A stretch of DNA of 64,000 nt. Origin: Gonocerus acuteangulatus. Its lineage: Eukaryota > Arthropoda > Insecta > Hemiptera > Coreidae. The position numbers were made by a program, and so were the translations under genes. The stretch's first letter is position 1. Each line of letters starts with the position of its first letter. The notes beneath the pieces are model-generated. The model made no database searches. It was given only the letters and a program-made list of their open reading frames with translations, and was not told where the DNA came from. Shown piece after piece: positions 12,990 to 59,368 of the stretch. The stretch spans positions 97,879,400-97,943,399 of the forward strand of contig OX328132.1 of the NCBI GenBank assembly GCA_946811695.1, read 5' to 3'.

Positions 12990-13430
12990 ATAAGAACGTT
13001 CTTTTCACGCAAAGATAACATGGAGATCCCCTGACGGTAAATAAAATGGATCACTTCCTTATCTTCAAGAAACTAATCAATCCTAATTAATGTGCATACA
13101 TATCGTGGAGCTAATATGGACTCTGACCATAACCTAGTAGTGGGGTACCTTAGGGATCACATTACCTAGGTGAAGAGGCACAGATCAGAAAAGGACAAAA
13201 GGTTTAATGTTGCAAAGCTAAAGGATGAGTTCTCAAAGCAGTACCGATCAAGCCTTGAGTCCCAACTGAGACAAATACCTGCCTCGGGACTCAGTATGGA
13301 TGATTGATTATTTGGATGCAATCTGCAGAGCAATGACAAATAGTGCAGAGGCGCCCAAGGACTGTACAAATGAGAACCCAGAAACTCCTGGTTTGATGAG
13401 GAATTCTATAGAGCTACTGCACAAAAAAAT
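12990..13430 (+). pseudogene. Non-LTR retrotransposon endonuclease (APE-type) fragment
   Basis: Broken frames read TWRSPDGK (near 13025), RGANMDSDHNLVVGYLR (near 13105-13160, the SDH catalytic box of APE-like endonucleases), then RFNVAKLKDEFSKQ and WFDEEFYRA (near 13395-13420), the order seen between endonuclease and reverse transcriptase in LINEs. Stops and frameshifts are present (TAG near 13165, TGA near 13303). Neither the RT nor the N-terminal part was found here. Confidence 0.75.
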
Positions 13431-13454
13431 TAGGTTTCCTTAAATACCAATAAA

Positions 13455-14130
13455 TTCACAGGAAAAATTGTAAATATTCACAAAAACTGTGAATATTAGC
13501 ACAAAACAAACTGCATTAAAATCTATAAATACAAATGAATTCACATTATACTTTGTGAATATAAATTTATTCACAAAATAATTTATGAATTTTTGTGTAT
13601 TAACGATAAGGTGATATTAGGAAGCATATAAAAGGTGAGTGGATTAGTAAGGTTATAGAAGGTAGCATTGAGAAGGATATTGAATGTGGTATTAGGAAGG
13701 ATAAAGAATGAAATATATTTTTTCCTAATACGACCTTCTAAACCCTCCTAATATCACCTTTAATATCCTTCCTAATACCACCTTCTGTATCCTTCTTTAT
13801 ACAACCTTCTATATCCATCTTAATGCTAACTTCCATATCCTTATATATTCCTAGTGCCACCTTCAATATATTTCCTAATACCACCTTCAACCTTCTTCCT
13901 AATATCACTATCTTCTATATCCTTCCTAGTATCACTCACCTTTAATATCCTTCCTAATATCACCTTATCGTTAATACAAAAAAATTATTAACTCATTTTG
14001 TGCATTATTTTCTGAATAAATATTAATTCACAAATTGTAATGTGAATACATTTATATTCATAGATTTTAATCTAAATTGTTTTTAATTTGCTTGTTTTGT
14101 TGTGAATATTAATAACACTTATGAATACAA
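13455..14130. mobile_element. Fold-back element with internal minisatellite
   Basis: Arms of about 160 bases pair: near 13600-13625 the left arm has TTAACGATAAGGTGATATTA, and its complement is at 13952-13975. Outer parts (ATTCACA-rich blocks at 13455-13600 and 13980-14130) are also complementary with mismatches. The core (13620-13950) holds degenerate 22-28-base repeats of the type CTTCCTAATACCACCTTCTA, in opposite orientations on the two sides of about 13720. Confidence 0.75.
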
Positions 14131-14859
14131 ATTTATTTATATTCATTTTTATAAATAAGCAATAATCTTCATACCGGCTTATTATATTTATTCTCTCAAG
14201 AGAAAACAACTTATTAAAGCACTGAATGATTTTATGGATCAGAATTCGCCTTGAGTTAAATTTCAATTTAAAATCTTGATTTTTAAAAAGTGCCCGGTCA
14301 GGCAAGGATTCGAAATTAGTTTGGAGATTAATGGAATTAGGGCTATTTTAACAGCATATAAAGTTAACCTTTCAACCGGACCCATACAATAAATTTGAAA
14401 GAAAAGTACCATATTTGAAGGGGAGGTACAATGCGCGCGAACATCACTACTCAGAATTCAAGAACAGCTGAAAACAAAAGGTTATCTATTTGTAAGCAGC
14501 TCATAGAAGTAGGCCCCGCATCTCTCACACTTGTTATTTGATATTTTGTTGTTTGGTTTTTAGAGCGACTTGCCTTCCTTGCGGGGTGGTCATAAATAAA
14601 TTTAAAAAAATTTTGTTTGGTTTTACACAATTTTAAGTTAAAGCACTATGGTGAGCGTAGTATAAATAGTTTAAAACGAAACATTTATAACCAGTCCTTA
14701 TCCATAATGGAAGTTCTTTCAAATTAAACATTATTGCCAAAATCAACCTAAATTATTTTTTGGAAATGTATCACATTTTAATATGTGTTAGTTTTAAATG
14801 AGAGATGTTACATTTTCAATCAGAACAATAAGTTTGCGTTTAATGATTATCTATGGGTT

Positions 14860-15000
14860 CTCCCCGTGGTCTAGTGGCTAACGCCTTAGATTCTCATGCG
14901 GGAGTTGGGGGGTTCGATTCCCACCTGCGGCAGGAATTTGCTCATCTCACGGCTCGTTGAGAAAATTCCTTAATGCGCCTTAAAGAAAAAAGAAAAAAAA
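14860..15000 (+). mobile_element. tRNA-derived SINE, family 1
   Basis: The 5' part contains GGTCTAGTGGCTAACGCC (A-box-like) and GGTTCGATTCC (B box), followed by the family tail AGGAATTTGCTCATCTCACGG and GCGCC with a poly-A end. It matches the copies at 27095, 51136 and 59244. The head is tRNA-like, but no CCA-ready acceptor stem is evident, so it is not a functional tRNA gene. Confidence 0.85.
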
Positions 15001-15419
15001 ACTCAATATTGGAATGGACCATTAGAACCATCTGCTTTCTTTCTCCGAAATAAAAATTAACAAAACTATCGGTGTGGAGACCCCGCGTCTTCACATTTAC
15101 CAAATTAACAATCATTGCACTAGAAGTACTTAAATCTAGAATTAACTTATACTATGTTATGAACATATTTACAAAACTTGTTTGTATCCTATTTCAAAAT
15201 ATACTAGAACAACCATTAAAACTAGCTAAACCTTAACGACTGATATTTACAAATGCAACTTTATAAAAGACAAAAAAACGAAAATAATAAATATTCTTAC
15301 TCGGAGAAAAGCACACATTCATTCAATTACATTCACTCCGGTAGAACACATAAATTAACAAAGTACCTATGTGTACACGAATTTTTAATATTCTCAGATT
15401 TCACTTACACTTGGCAGAA

Positions 15420-16900
15420 AACTTCTATTTGGCAAATGCTACCACTGCATTGCTTCCTGGAGCACCTCCAGGATGTGCATTACATCAAGGAGGGCCTCAG
15501 ATCGCTATCAATACTTTCGGCACCGACCAGCGAGATGGTACCCATGTGTAAGACGTGTGGGTCCGATTCTCAAACGGATTACAATTATGTCCTCGTGTCT
15601 TTCACATTACTTATAGGGCTATTGACCACTGCAGAGCTCTCGAAAAATAAATAGGGCTTTATCAGGGCCGCCACATGGGGGGGGGGGGCAGCCGGGTACA
15701 GTTGTCCCGGGCCCGGGCCGGGCCTCGCTAATTGGGAAAAAATGTATAAGTTATGAGCTTGTAAAAAGAAAGTGGTAATAAGTGGTGGAAATATAGACGG
15801 GCATAGTCTATATTTATTAGAATAGGATCTATAATTTTTTTAATGTACATAACCGGCAAAACAAGTGCAGTCCCACAATAGTATATTTCATTAGGAGTCG
15901 TAATAAAACTACAAGTACCAAAAGTAACCTTTGCTGCACCGATTGTCGGCTTTTATTCTCATTTCGCCCAAAACTCAAGATGAAAATAATTTCAAAATGT
16001 CGAAAGTCCTATAGCAAAGTACTAGAATTTTCAGTCTGGCTCTGAGAAGGTGGGGGCCCGGCTCTGAGAAGTGGGGGCCCGTGATCTGGCCCTGGGTCCG
16101 GCTCGGAGATGTGGCGGCCCTGGGCTTTATTATTAAAATCCTCCTGCCATTTATTATTTACTGTGCGTTTCAAGTAACTCTTCACATCTTTTGTATGAAG
16201 AGGAGAAGCAGGATCAGCTGCCATTTTCAGCAGCATACCATGCCCATTCATCCGCTTTGTCTTTGCCCTCAATGCCTGTATGCCCTGGCATCCGACGGTT
16301 TTTCCTTTAGAGTACAAGTCAGCCAATACATTGAAAACTTCTTGTTGATGTGAGTCCCTCGTAAATATATTTCGGAGTGCAAGGAGGGAACTATGTGAGT
16401 CTGTACACACCAATATTATTGTATCGAGTGCTCCTTAATGCTCACGGAGCTTTTCATACAGCTTGTAATTCTGCCCTAAAAATGTTGCTATGTGGATTCA
16501 AGGGAGTGGCAAGGTTTCTCTCGCCGTCAATAAACATTCCACATCCAGTATTTGTGATCGTTTTCGAGACGTCTGCAAAATTATTAGGTGATCTAGGAAT
16601 TTCTCAACAATTTCATTATATATTCCCTCTTATATTGTGGATGCGGTGTTGGATTTACTGAGCCGTGTAATTGAGAGATCCATGTTTATATCTTGGAGGT
16701 CCCATGGAGCTACGACTGGAAGCCGAGTCTCTAACAGGTTACCCCAGGAGACACTTTGTGAATGAAGAAATTCATTTACACACTTGGCCAACGGTCTAGT
16801 AATTGTACGTCTCTGTCAGTAGATATCTAATTGTTCATTGTCCGTTATAAATGTCATACATGGGATCATGGAGGAAATGCCACCCATTGGTGCGTAATTA
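15420..16900 (-). pseudogene. Jockey-type LINE ORF2 3' part (RNase H and tail), split by a hAT MITE
   Basis: Read on the minus strand from 16900: a linker ending RLSKSNTAST, then an RNase H-like domain (TNTGCGMFIDGERNL near 16510-16560; SNIFRAELQAV near 16450-16480; CTDSHSSLLALRN near 16380-16413; PGHTGIEGKDKADE near 16235-16280), then NNKWQEDFNNK ending at 16131. The frame then breaks at the MITE (15655-16130) and resumes as HEDIIVIRLRIG...RLTHGYHLAG (near 15520-15600), the usual C-terminus of jockey/R1-like ORF2. Several frameshifts and stops. The RT domain is not in this fragment. Confidence 0.85.
15663..16122. mobile_element. hAT-type MITE, 460 bp
   Basis: Perfect 14-bp terminal inverted repeats (CAGGGCCGCCACAT at 15663; ATGTGGCGGCCCTG at 16122) and an exact 8-bp target duplication GGCTTTAT (15655-15662 and 16123-16130). 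The 8-bp duplication and CAGGG ends are typical of hAT elements. The interior is noncoding and GC-rich next to both ends. Inserted in the LINE pseudogene on the minus strand. Confidence 0.93.
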
Positions 16901-17088
16901 ATTTTCGTATGATAGTGTCATTAGTACTCTAGATGCTCGTAGATTGTTTGATTTAATGATTCTTCCTGAGACCCTATGTTTCATTTTCAGAGCTGTAGAT
17001 TTTTCTTATGCGCTTGCGCTCTTTTATTCCAATGTTGTGGCTTATGCTCTCTTATTGATTGTTTAAAGTCCATGTTTTCTTTCTTTTT

Positions 17089-17223
17089 AGCGCGGTTCCT
17101 CCCTCCCCCATAGGGAGGAACCCCGCTTATAGGGTTGATACAATGAAACAATCCGGAAGTGCCGACTAGAAAATTTCGCGTTTCAGAACCCCTAGAGACC
17201 GAAAATAACGGTGGTTCAAATTT

Positions 17224-17318
<95 letters not shown>

Positions 17319-18860
17319 TGTTCGCTCTCTAGATAGAAGACGAATGGTCCAATTTTGATGAAATTTGGTACAAAAATCCTTCGTCCAATTTGAAAGGTCA
17401 AGTACGTTAACCAGCAAAATCCGCCTACTGGAAGATGGCGTTTGGGGCGAAATTCGCGCAAAAAAAATCGTACCGCTTACGTTTTTGAGTTCATAAGCTT
17501 CTAAGTACTCGTTTTATATGATTCCTGGGCTAGGAAAACGAATGAAACCATTTTCAAGGCGATAGCTTTAACCGTTTTCGAGAAAATTGGAAAAATATTT
17601 TTTGAATACGGTTTTTGGTTTGGGTACTTAGAATCATGGGATTCAGTTGAAACATTTTTTGCATGTTCTACTTTCATCAAAACTAATATGTTGAAATTTT
17701 GGTTACGTTTGGAGTTAAGGAAGGGCTAGAATAAAATATTTTATTAACAGACATAAAAAGTTTTAGTAACTTTGTTTACTTTCCTTAATATCTCGAAAAA
17801 GGTTAAGAATCTTGGTAAACGGAAGAATACCATTAGAAAGCTTATTAAATGCTCTAAAAAAAAGGTTCTAATAAAAGTTTTGATTAGGCGATGTCAATCG
17901 GAGAAATAAGAGCTTAAAACTTTAAAGTAATTGATTTCGCTTATTCGAACTGTTCTTTTTGTCTGTTTTTTATTCCTTGTTATTTTTTAATTGCTTATTG
18001 TTGGATAATGTATTTGAAAATAAAACAGGTTAAGAAAAATAAGAAAAACAATTTAATGTTAGAGATATGGATTTCCAAGATATATAGCTTTTCAACTGCC
18101 TAGCGTCCTTCCTAGGGAGGGTTCTTTGTCTTTGATTTTGGTACTTAGTATTATGGGATACAGTTGAAACATTTTCTGCATGTTGGAGTTTCATCAACAC
18201 TAATATGTTGAAATTTTTGTTACGTTTAGAGTAAAGGAAGGGTTAGAATAAAATATTTTATTAACAGACAAAAAAAGTTTTGGTAACTTTGTATAATTTC
18301 GTTAGTATCTCGAAAACCGTTGACAATCTTGTGAAGCGGAAGATTACCATTCGGAAGCTTACTAAATGCTCTACAAAAAAGGTTCTGAAGAAAGTTTTAA
18401 TTAGGCGATGTCAATCGGAGAAAAAAGTGCTTAAAGCTTTAAATTAATTGATTTCGTTTATTCCAATGGTTCTTTTTGTCTGTTTTATTTCTTGTTATTT
18501 TTTAATTGCTTATAGTTGGATAATGTATTTGACAATAAAACTGGTTAAGTAAAATAACAAAAACAATTTATTGTTAGAAATATAGATTTCCAAGATTCCA
18601 AGACCTTGTCACTAGCGGGTCTGTTTCTAGTGTAGCGGACCCTTCCAGGTAAGATTGTAAATCATGACCTTTCAAGACTTTACTACTCACAGGAATGGCA
18701 TTAGTGACCTTAAGGGTTGACACGCCATTATAATAATTAATTTAAAAAAAAAGACTGGTGGAACCAAAAAAATAACTGCTTCTATTTTAATCTTTGCAAA
18801 TTAGACTAGGGATATGAACGGAACCGCGCTAAGATGATGCAGTCCTGGGAGACGGACTTT
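17089..18860 (-). mobile_element. Helentron-like non-autonomous repeat, copy A (HINE-A)
   Basis: On the minus strand the element runs from GTCCG(T)CTC... at 18860 to a hairpin ending GGAACCGCGCTAA at 17089. Features: 11-bp hairpin stem GGTTCCTCCCT/AGGGAGGAACC close to the 3' end, the same GCGCGGTTCC sequence repeated in inverted orientation near the other end (18820-18832), and a (TA)n array (17225-17315) about 130 bp inside. The interior holds two diverged direct copies of a block of about 500 bp (from about 17632 and about 18140). No coding capacity was seen. Insertion is between T-runs, with no clear target duplication. Confidence 0.75.
17225..17315. repeat. (TA)n microsatellite within HINE-A
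   Basis: Interrupted TA repeat; equivalent arrays occupy the same position in HINE-B, C, D and E. Confidence 0.95.
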
Positions 18861-19324
18861 TTTTTGTTGGATTCAAAGAGACATTCCGGTTTCATACAAA
18901 ATCTTATAATTTTTTTTATTTTTTTATTTTTTATAGAGATAGTAGTTTGGCATCTATACGCTTTCTCTTGGATTTGTCTAATTTTTTGGCTTTCGTTGTA
19001 CTTTATTTTTGTAAATTTATAAAGAGGATATTTCGGGACTCTCATGATTTTATCATATATTGTTGCATCTTTCTTCCGTGCAATGTATTTATTTATTTTT
19101 TCTACTGGATCTTGATGCTAAACTGTCTCATCAGAAGTTTTATTTAGGTTTTCAATTTGTTTTCAGACGTCTCATTTTAAGATTACTAAGTTGGCTGCAA
19201 ATTCTATACATTACCAATTTTCCTCTCTATCGTGCACAATTTTACATTTCAGATTATTGGCTTAGTGTGGGACGTCATTCTGTCTGGATCATTCTAAGGT
19301 TGCATCCCAATCCATTGAAGTTTC

Positions 19325-19365
19325 AAAATGGCGGCCTCTGGCTCTCATGTGTTATCGTGACGTCA
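19325..19365 (+). promoter_or_regulatory. Putative FBXO11 core promoter sites (YY1-like and CRE)
   Basis: AAAATGGCGGC (near 19326) matches the YY1 core, and TGACGTCA at 19358-19365 is a perfect palindromic cAMP-response element. They lie about 130-170 bp before the start codon at 19495 in locally GC-richer DNA. No TATA box was chosen. The transcription start is not determined. Confidence 0.5.
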
Positions 19366-19494
19366 TTGAAAGAATATTGAGGGGGGATGCTTCTTCCGCC
19401 TTCAGTAATGGCTACTCGGTGATTTTTGTTAGTGTAGAAACTACTGGATAAATACATAAACGAACATCCATATTTCAACGAGAACGTTTCAAAT

Positions 19495-53252
<33,758 letters not shown>

Positions 53253-53402
53253 AGTAATGTTTGGTCTTTCTTTCTTTTTGCATAAATTACATTTAACATA
53301 TATACTAATCTATTGAAGAGCATTGGCTATGGACATCCATTGATTGTAAGATATGATACAATTTCAATATTGGATTAATATTGAATTGTAAGAGTTTTTT
53401 TA

Positions 53403-53447
<45 letters not shown>

Positions 53448-55466
53448 TCTTTCACCAGATGAAGTAAATTTTTAAATATTTTTGAAAGACTGCAAGTGGT
53501 CTATGATCATCAGCTTGTAAACCTGGTGAATACGTAAGCTGATATCGCCACTGACTCTTCTTAATTTATATTGTTACGTGATAAGTATTATTAATAGTTT
53601 TTAGGATATTTAATTTTTTTTAATGTTATAAAAGTTGTGATTGTTATTATAATATTTTTTTAATTTATTACCATACTACTATATTTAAAACTTGTTATTG
53701 TGACATACATCATTTTTACCTTTTTTCAAAAATTTATTATAATCATCATTATTATTATTTTGTTAATTGTATATAAAATATCCAAAGATTTCATTCTTGT
53801 ACATATACTTAATAAGGTTGAAATATTGTTTCTAAATAGAATATTTTTTATTTAGGACTGCAATTGACTTACCAATGAAATGGGGGAAAAAGTAGTTATT
53901 CGTGAATATGTTAAAGTTTTGTGTTGAATCACAATTGTTTTATGAATTCCTTTCAGCATCGAGCCGATTTTTATCACTGGGAAATTTTGTTTTCTTCTTT
54001 TTTTTTATGATGGTTCAGCATCTAGACCGTTAACACCGATTGTTTTATTTTTATAAATAAATTAAATGTATTTTATAATTTGTTTCAACTACAAAATTAT
54101 TTTTTAATTTCTTGTTACAAAGTATTTTATTTTTGAAGATTTTTAAAATATTTATTCTTATTTTGTTTGTTTACTGCAACAAAAAAATACTTATTTTGAA
54201 ATAAGAATAGTCATAGCTTTAGTAATTATAGCATTTTTCTTTCTTTTTTTCTTTTGTTATTATCAAATGCTCTTAAAATAAATAGTCAAATTTGGGGCGT
54301 TCTCTGGAAAAATATATGCTTTCCTTATCATCTAACAAGCTTTTGAGTATCCTGAGGAATTCATAAATTGTCCTTTCCTTTTAAAGAGATGTTTCAAAAT
54401 ATGTTTAAATATTTGCACAATTCATATATTTTAGATACAATTGTAGCTTTAATAATTACAGTATTATATCATTTTCTTTTGAGAGGCAAAAATAAGTTAT
54501 TAATCATCAATACTGTTGAAATGACTACTTTTTTGTACAACTGGATTGTATTGATGTTGTATATTATATTAATGTTTTCCCTTTCCTCTTGCTTCCCTTA
54601 ATTTATGACTTCCATTATTCAGAAATAACTTTGTTGCAATTATTGGTTACCGTATTGATACATTTGTAATAGCAGTTATTTTTATACCTGAAATTATCAC
54701 ATACCATTTATTTAACTCAGTGATAGTTTATCTTTTTTTTTTTTTTTTTTTTTTTTAAGAATATTTATATCTTAAAGTAACTGTTTACAGATAATAAGAA
54801 GTATATTAAATGTGTATAAAACGGTATGTATGGTAAAAGAATTTGGTAATAGTGGTGACATTATAAAGCAGTCATTTCAACAAATTATTTATTTAATTAT
54901 AAAAATATTATCTAAACTATGTTTAAGAGCTGGTATTAAAAATATTGAGTATTTTCTGTATCAAGCATAAATTTAAGAATTTTTTGAAAGTTACGGTCGT
55001 TAATTTGTGTTAAAACTCTATAGCATACTGTATATTTATTATCATTACTTATTTATTTCTGCAGGTGTCCCTTAATTTAATACATTGTATATTAAAATGT
55101 ACGGCCTCCTATAAATCTAAATCAATTCATGAAACTAATACAAGATTCATTTTCTTCAAATAAAGGTTTTACTTCTAATATTAGTCATTAATTTAAATTG
55201 TAATCCACTATTATGGAACTTATCATTGTCACCTAATCTCATGAACTAGTTGTTTGCAACTGAAAAGGAATCCTAAAACTTAATGAAATTTTGAAGTAAT
55301 ATGATTAATTTCATCTCAAAAAATTTAATAAATCTATTAAATTTTGTATATTAATTCAGATATAATCTAGTGAAGAGTGTTAGCCATGTAGTAATATAAA
55401 GTCAGGGGTTTTATTAAATTTCATCTATGAAGACTAAATGAAGTTGTAAAATCTCATAATAATGGT
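53253..55466. other. FBXO11 3' UTR and downstream AT-rich DNA
   Basis: Includes a poly-T run of about 39 bases (53408-53446) and a second (54732-54757). AATAAA near 54056 with a following T-rich tract is one candidate polyadenylation signal; others exist, so the transcript end is open. Confidence 0.5.
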
Positions 55467-55688
55467 TTGCTCATCGACAGTTTTCTCCAGGAATGTGTTA
55501 GAGGAAAACTGGCAAAACCAGATCATCCTTCCTCCAGGGCTTTGCAGATTCCTGAAGAAAGCTGCAAGTGTCAAAAACCTTTACAATCTGTTAAGCGATT
55601 TTTCAATATTCCTGCAGTTTCCTTAGCTGAACCCTCGACAAATAAAAAACTAAAAAAACAAAAAAAAAAAACAGACTTCCTTATATAA
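55467..55688 (+). other. Possible terminal coding exon of an unidentified gene
   Basis: A frame without an upstream ATG, preceded by CATCGACAG and TTTTCTCCAG (two acceptor-like sites at 55480 and 55490), reads RALQIPEESCKCQKPLQS, VKRFFNIPAVS and a Lys-rich end ...KKTDFLI before TAA. Composition is coding-like and less AT-rich than its flanks. No family recognised. It could instead be a retrocopy fragment. Confidence 0.35.
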
Positions 55689-57988
55689 TCATATGCAGAT
55701 TACATAGTTATTTACATATTTTTTTTTAAATATTTTTAATTTTTTGGTAACTAAATATTTCTAAAAATGGTTTTAATTTGAAATGGCTTTTACCTATCAA
55801 ATGAAAAATGTTATAATTTTCAGCAGTATGTTTTACACAAACAATGTCCTTTAAATTAATATTCATTAGAGACAATTCTTTTTAATAAGATTTATATCTA
55901 TATGATATTATATTCTAACTTCACATTGCTCTTGTTATCCATTTTTCCTGTTATAGCTAAATAAAATCTGTGTTATATAATTGTGAATGGTACTGCTGAA
56001 ATCATAATACAACTGGTCGACTTAGAGCTGTATTATGTTTAATTTACAATAAATGAACAATTTCTTAACTCCTGAGGTCCTGGAAAACAAGATGGATGAA
56101 AGGGAGGTATTATAATTCTTTGAGTAAGTGAAATTATTAATTATCACAAGGCCTGAGATTGATTAAGGTATTATGAATTAACATGCTCATTGACTAGCCT
56201 CTCTAGGGTTATCAATACAATTTTATTGAAAGTAAAATTTGGTAGATTTTTAACTTGTTTTTCTGTTATTTTTTTAATTTCTAAAGGAACTACTCTTCCT
56301 TAAAATGTTGACGTAATTACTCTTGTAAAATGTCAAACAAACTTATATTTCCTTTTCCATGCTTTCTACTAATACTGAATAGTCACAATGTTCCATCAAT
56401 TAAGCTCTTTTTCTTTGTGCAACACCTCCACAAATGCTGCTAATTTTGGAGGCTAGAATATATAATATGGAATAACAGACATAATAAAAACAAGAAACCT
56501 TTTGAGATGTAGAATTATTCTAAAATTATATATTTGAGTACATTACCCTTTAAATAAAATTAACTCCAAATTCATTAAAACAAAATAGGTATAGAAGAGT
56601 TATAAAGATAAAAATCATAGAAAATAAAGCCTGTCTGTTTCTACCATTCCCTCTATTACATTATGTAATATTTTTATTTTTTAATGAAATATTCAAAAAT
56701 AATTCTGTAATCATTATAATATATTTTCTTCTATACCTATTAATGGTTCAGTTTGAATTTAATTTACTCCTGCTACTTTATTTTATTTGGCAATTTGACT
56801 CCTTTCTTAGTTCTAGACTCTTTGCTAAATGGTAGTTAGGCAAGACATACATTTTCACATTCCTTATAGAAGATTTCCAGTTTCCCTGATTCTCTTAATT
56901 TGCCTGCCTACTGGTTGATAAGTGACCAGGGGTTTCCATTTACCTTTCAATTTTCTCTCTTCTTCGTGGGCCATATAATTAGGACAAACACATTTATTTG
57001 GAGAAGGTAAATATTATTTGTCATTTTAATAGATAAATTTTGTCTTTTCCCTATTACATCTCCACAATCCAGATTGAGGCATCCTATTTTTTTTTTTTCA
57101 TTACAATTCAACTTCGAGTAAGATACAAACAGATTAATTTCTCATTTAAATATGCCTTTTGACGAAGTGAATTTTCTCAGCTGTTCTTAACTAAAATTTA
57201 AGTAAACTGATAAGCAAGAGGATTGTGCAATTGAGCTGTGAAAAAAAAAAAAAACTGAAATGGAAGGTGATATTTAATATTTATGTTATGCATAATAACT
57301 TGCATATTCATTTTATTTTACAGATATTTACTTTATAAATAAAATATGGTGTACTTTTTATATTATACTTTTGCATGAAAAAAAATTATAATCAAATTTT
57401 AAAGCTCTTTGTTTAACCATTTAGTAAATCACATCCTACTGATTTGATTATATCATTTTCAATATGTTTAGAATATACACTTATTACAAGGAAATTTGGC
57501 TGATTTGCTTATACTACCCCATATTTAAAAACAAAATGAATTTTAGTGATATAAGAAAGAAAAAAATTAATGTTACATTTCTTGTTCAGGATGGGCTAAT
57601 GCCACTTGATACCTGGGATTTCGTAATTGTTTTTGAAATTGTCCTTTATTTGATACGTTTGTAATCTTCTATATTACACAATGTTTTTCCAAGAGCTTGT
57701 TAATTGCTTATTCTTGCCTGAATCTGAATGTTAGTCGTATTCGTATAAAATATAGCCTCAAAAATTGTAAATATATACTTCCACTTGTGAACCCTAAAAA
57801 TTCAATATTTACTAATTTTTGGGTAACTCTTTTTTATTTTATTTTTTAGTTTGTACTGTGCATAGTTATGTAGTCTTTCAATGTAGAACAAACTTGTTTT
57901 TCTTATTAAATCATGACATTCTTCATATTATTTTATTTGTCATTATTTGTAAATTTGCATTTAATAGATATTTTATACATACATATAT

Positions 57989-57990
<2 letters not shown>
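55689..57990. other. AT-rich intergenic DNA, no gene recognised
   Basis: Open frames are short and low complexity; no repeats with clear ends seen. Confidence 0.5.

Positions 57991-57992
<2 letters not shown>

Positions 57993-58052
<60 letters not shown>
57993..58052. repeat. (TA)n microsatellite
   Basis: About 29 TA units preceded by CATA/CACA variants. Confidence 0.95.
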
Positions 58053-58056
<4 letters not shown>

Positions 58057-59243
58057 ATGTATGTATTAAATAAGCCTTTTCAGTTCAGGTCTTATCTTTC
58101 TTCAGGGTCTATTATGATCAAAAGAGCACAGTTAGCAGCAGTGTTGGGTTGCATTCCAATTTAAACATTTAATCAGCCCTGATTGAATTTTAATGTTTAT
58201 TATGTTGACCTTGATGATAGGACCTTCAAAAGGAGTGTACAAAATGTAATATATTATTTGTATAAGAATAATTATCATGTATCAAAATGTTTCTATTTTT
58301 ATGAAATTGGTGTATAGTTATTCATTAACAAATAGCGTTTATTTGTTACTTTGAGGCTGTTTTATTATATCATATCAGCAATAATTGACTTTTTATTCCG
58401 TGATTCTGATTATATTCATACAGACATAATTCAAACATGCAGACAAATTAAAAAAATACAAACACATTCATTTATTCGTAACCATATCTGAACTAAGTTA
58501 AAAGAGAAAGTAGATGTTGGCTGTCTTTATGTATGAAAATTAAATAATCGCACTGCTTAAACAGTCTCTTGTTATTATTATAAATGTTTATGTACTCTTT
58601 GTGAAAATAATGATATGCTTAATAAGTTGAATGTATAGAAACGTATTCGTAAATATCTTCCAAGTGTGTAAATGTAAATATGAATACAGTGTATAATAAA
58701 TTTAGCAACTTGAATGATTTTCCTTAAATGGTTTTATGTGTTGTTAAATAGTTGTGTAATAAAATACTGAAATCAACTTTCATTATTTTTATTCCTACCA
58801 TTTCTCTCATTTGTAATTAGCGGTGGAACAATTTTTTATTTCAATTTATAAAAACAAAATTTGAAATCTATTTAGCAAAACCTCTGTGTAAGGGTGTAAA
58901 TCCACTATTGTGGCTTTAGCCAGGATAATGGCCACCGTCCTGTGGTTTTGCTAGGTCTTTATTGTGTCCGTGGTTGTTTTCCGCCTAATTGCACGAGCCA
59001 CAATAATGGCTTGGCAGAGTAGCATCTGTTGAGAGCGAAGACTAGTAACTACTTTTAGAAGAACCGTTTGACTGTCATTACTCAGGGATGAAGGTATGGC
59101 TCTGGCAGGTCATACCATTTAATTTTCATTTGCAAAATTATAACTGAATATAATATTACTTTTTAAAAAAATATTTTATTCCTTTTATTGTAAATAAATT
59201 GATGTTAGGAAAGTTGTAATAAAAGAAACAACTACAAAATATT

Positions 59244-59368
59244 GGGTCTACCTGTGATCTAGTGGCTAATGCCTTAGGTTCTCATGCGGGTTAGAGTCCT
59301 GCCTGTGGCAAGGTTTTCCTCGTTTCTGGGCACGTGAGAAGATTTCTGGCTGCTAGGCGTTGATTAGG

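Noticed and set aside
14860..14935. tRNA gene (also at 27100, 49110, 51140, 59250)
   Set aside because: A and B boxes are present, but the acceptor stem is unpaired and the same SINE body follows in each copy, so they are SINE heads.
19060..19380. 106-residue plus-strand open frame upstream of FBXO11
   Set aside because: Hydrophobic by AT-richness, overlaps the putative promoter sites and has no recognisable domain.
54368..54601. 77-residue hydrophobic open frame in the FBXO11 3' flank
   Set aside because: Composition follows the local AT-rich DNA; no splice or homology support.
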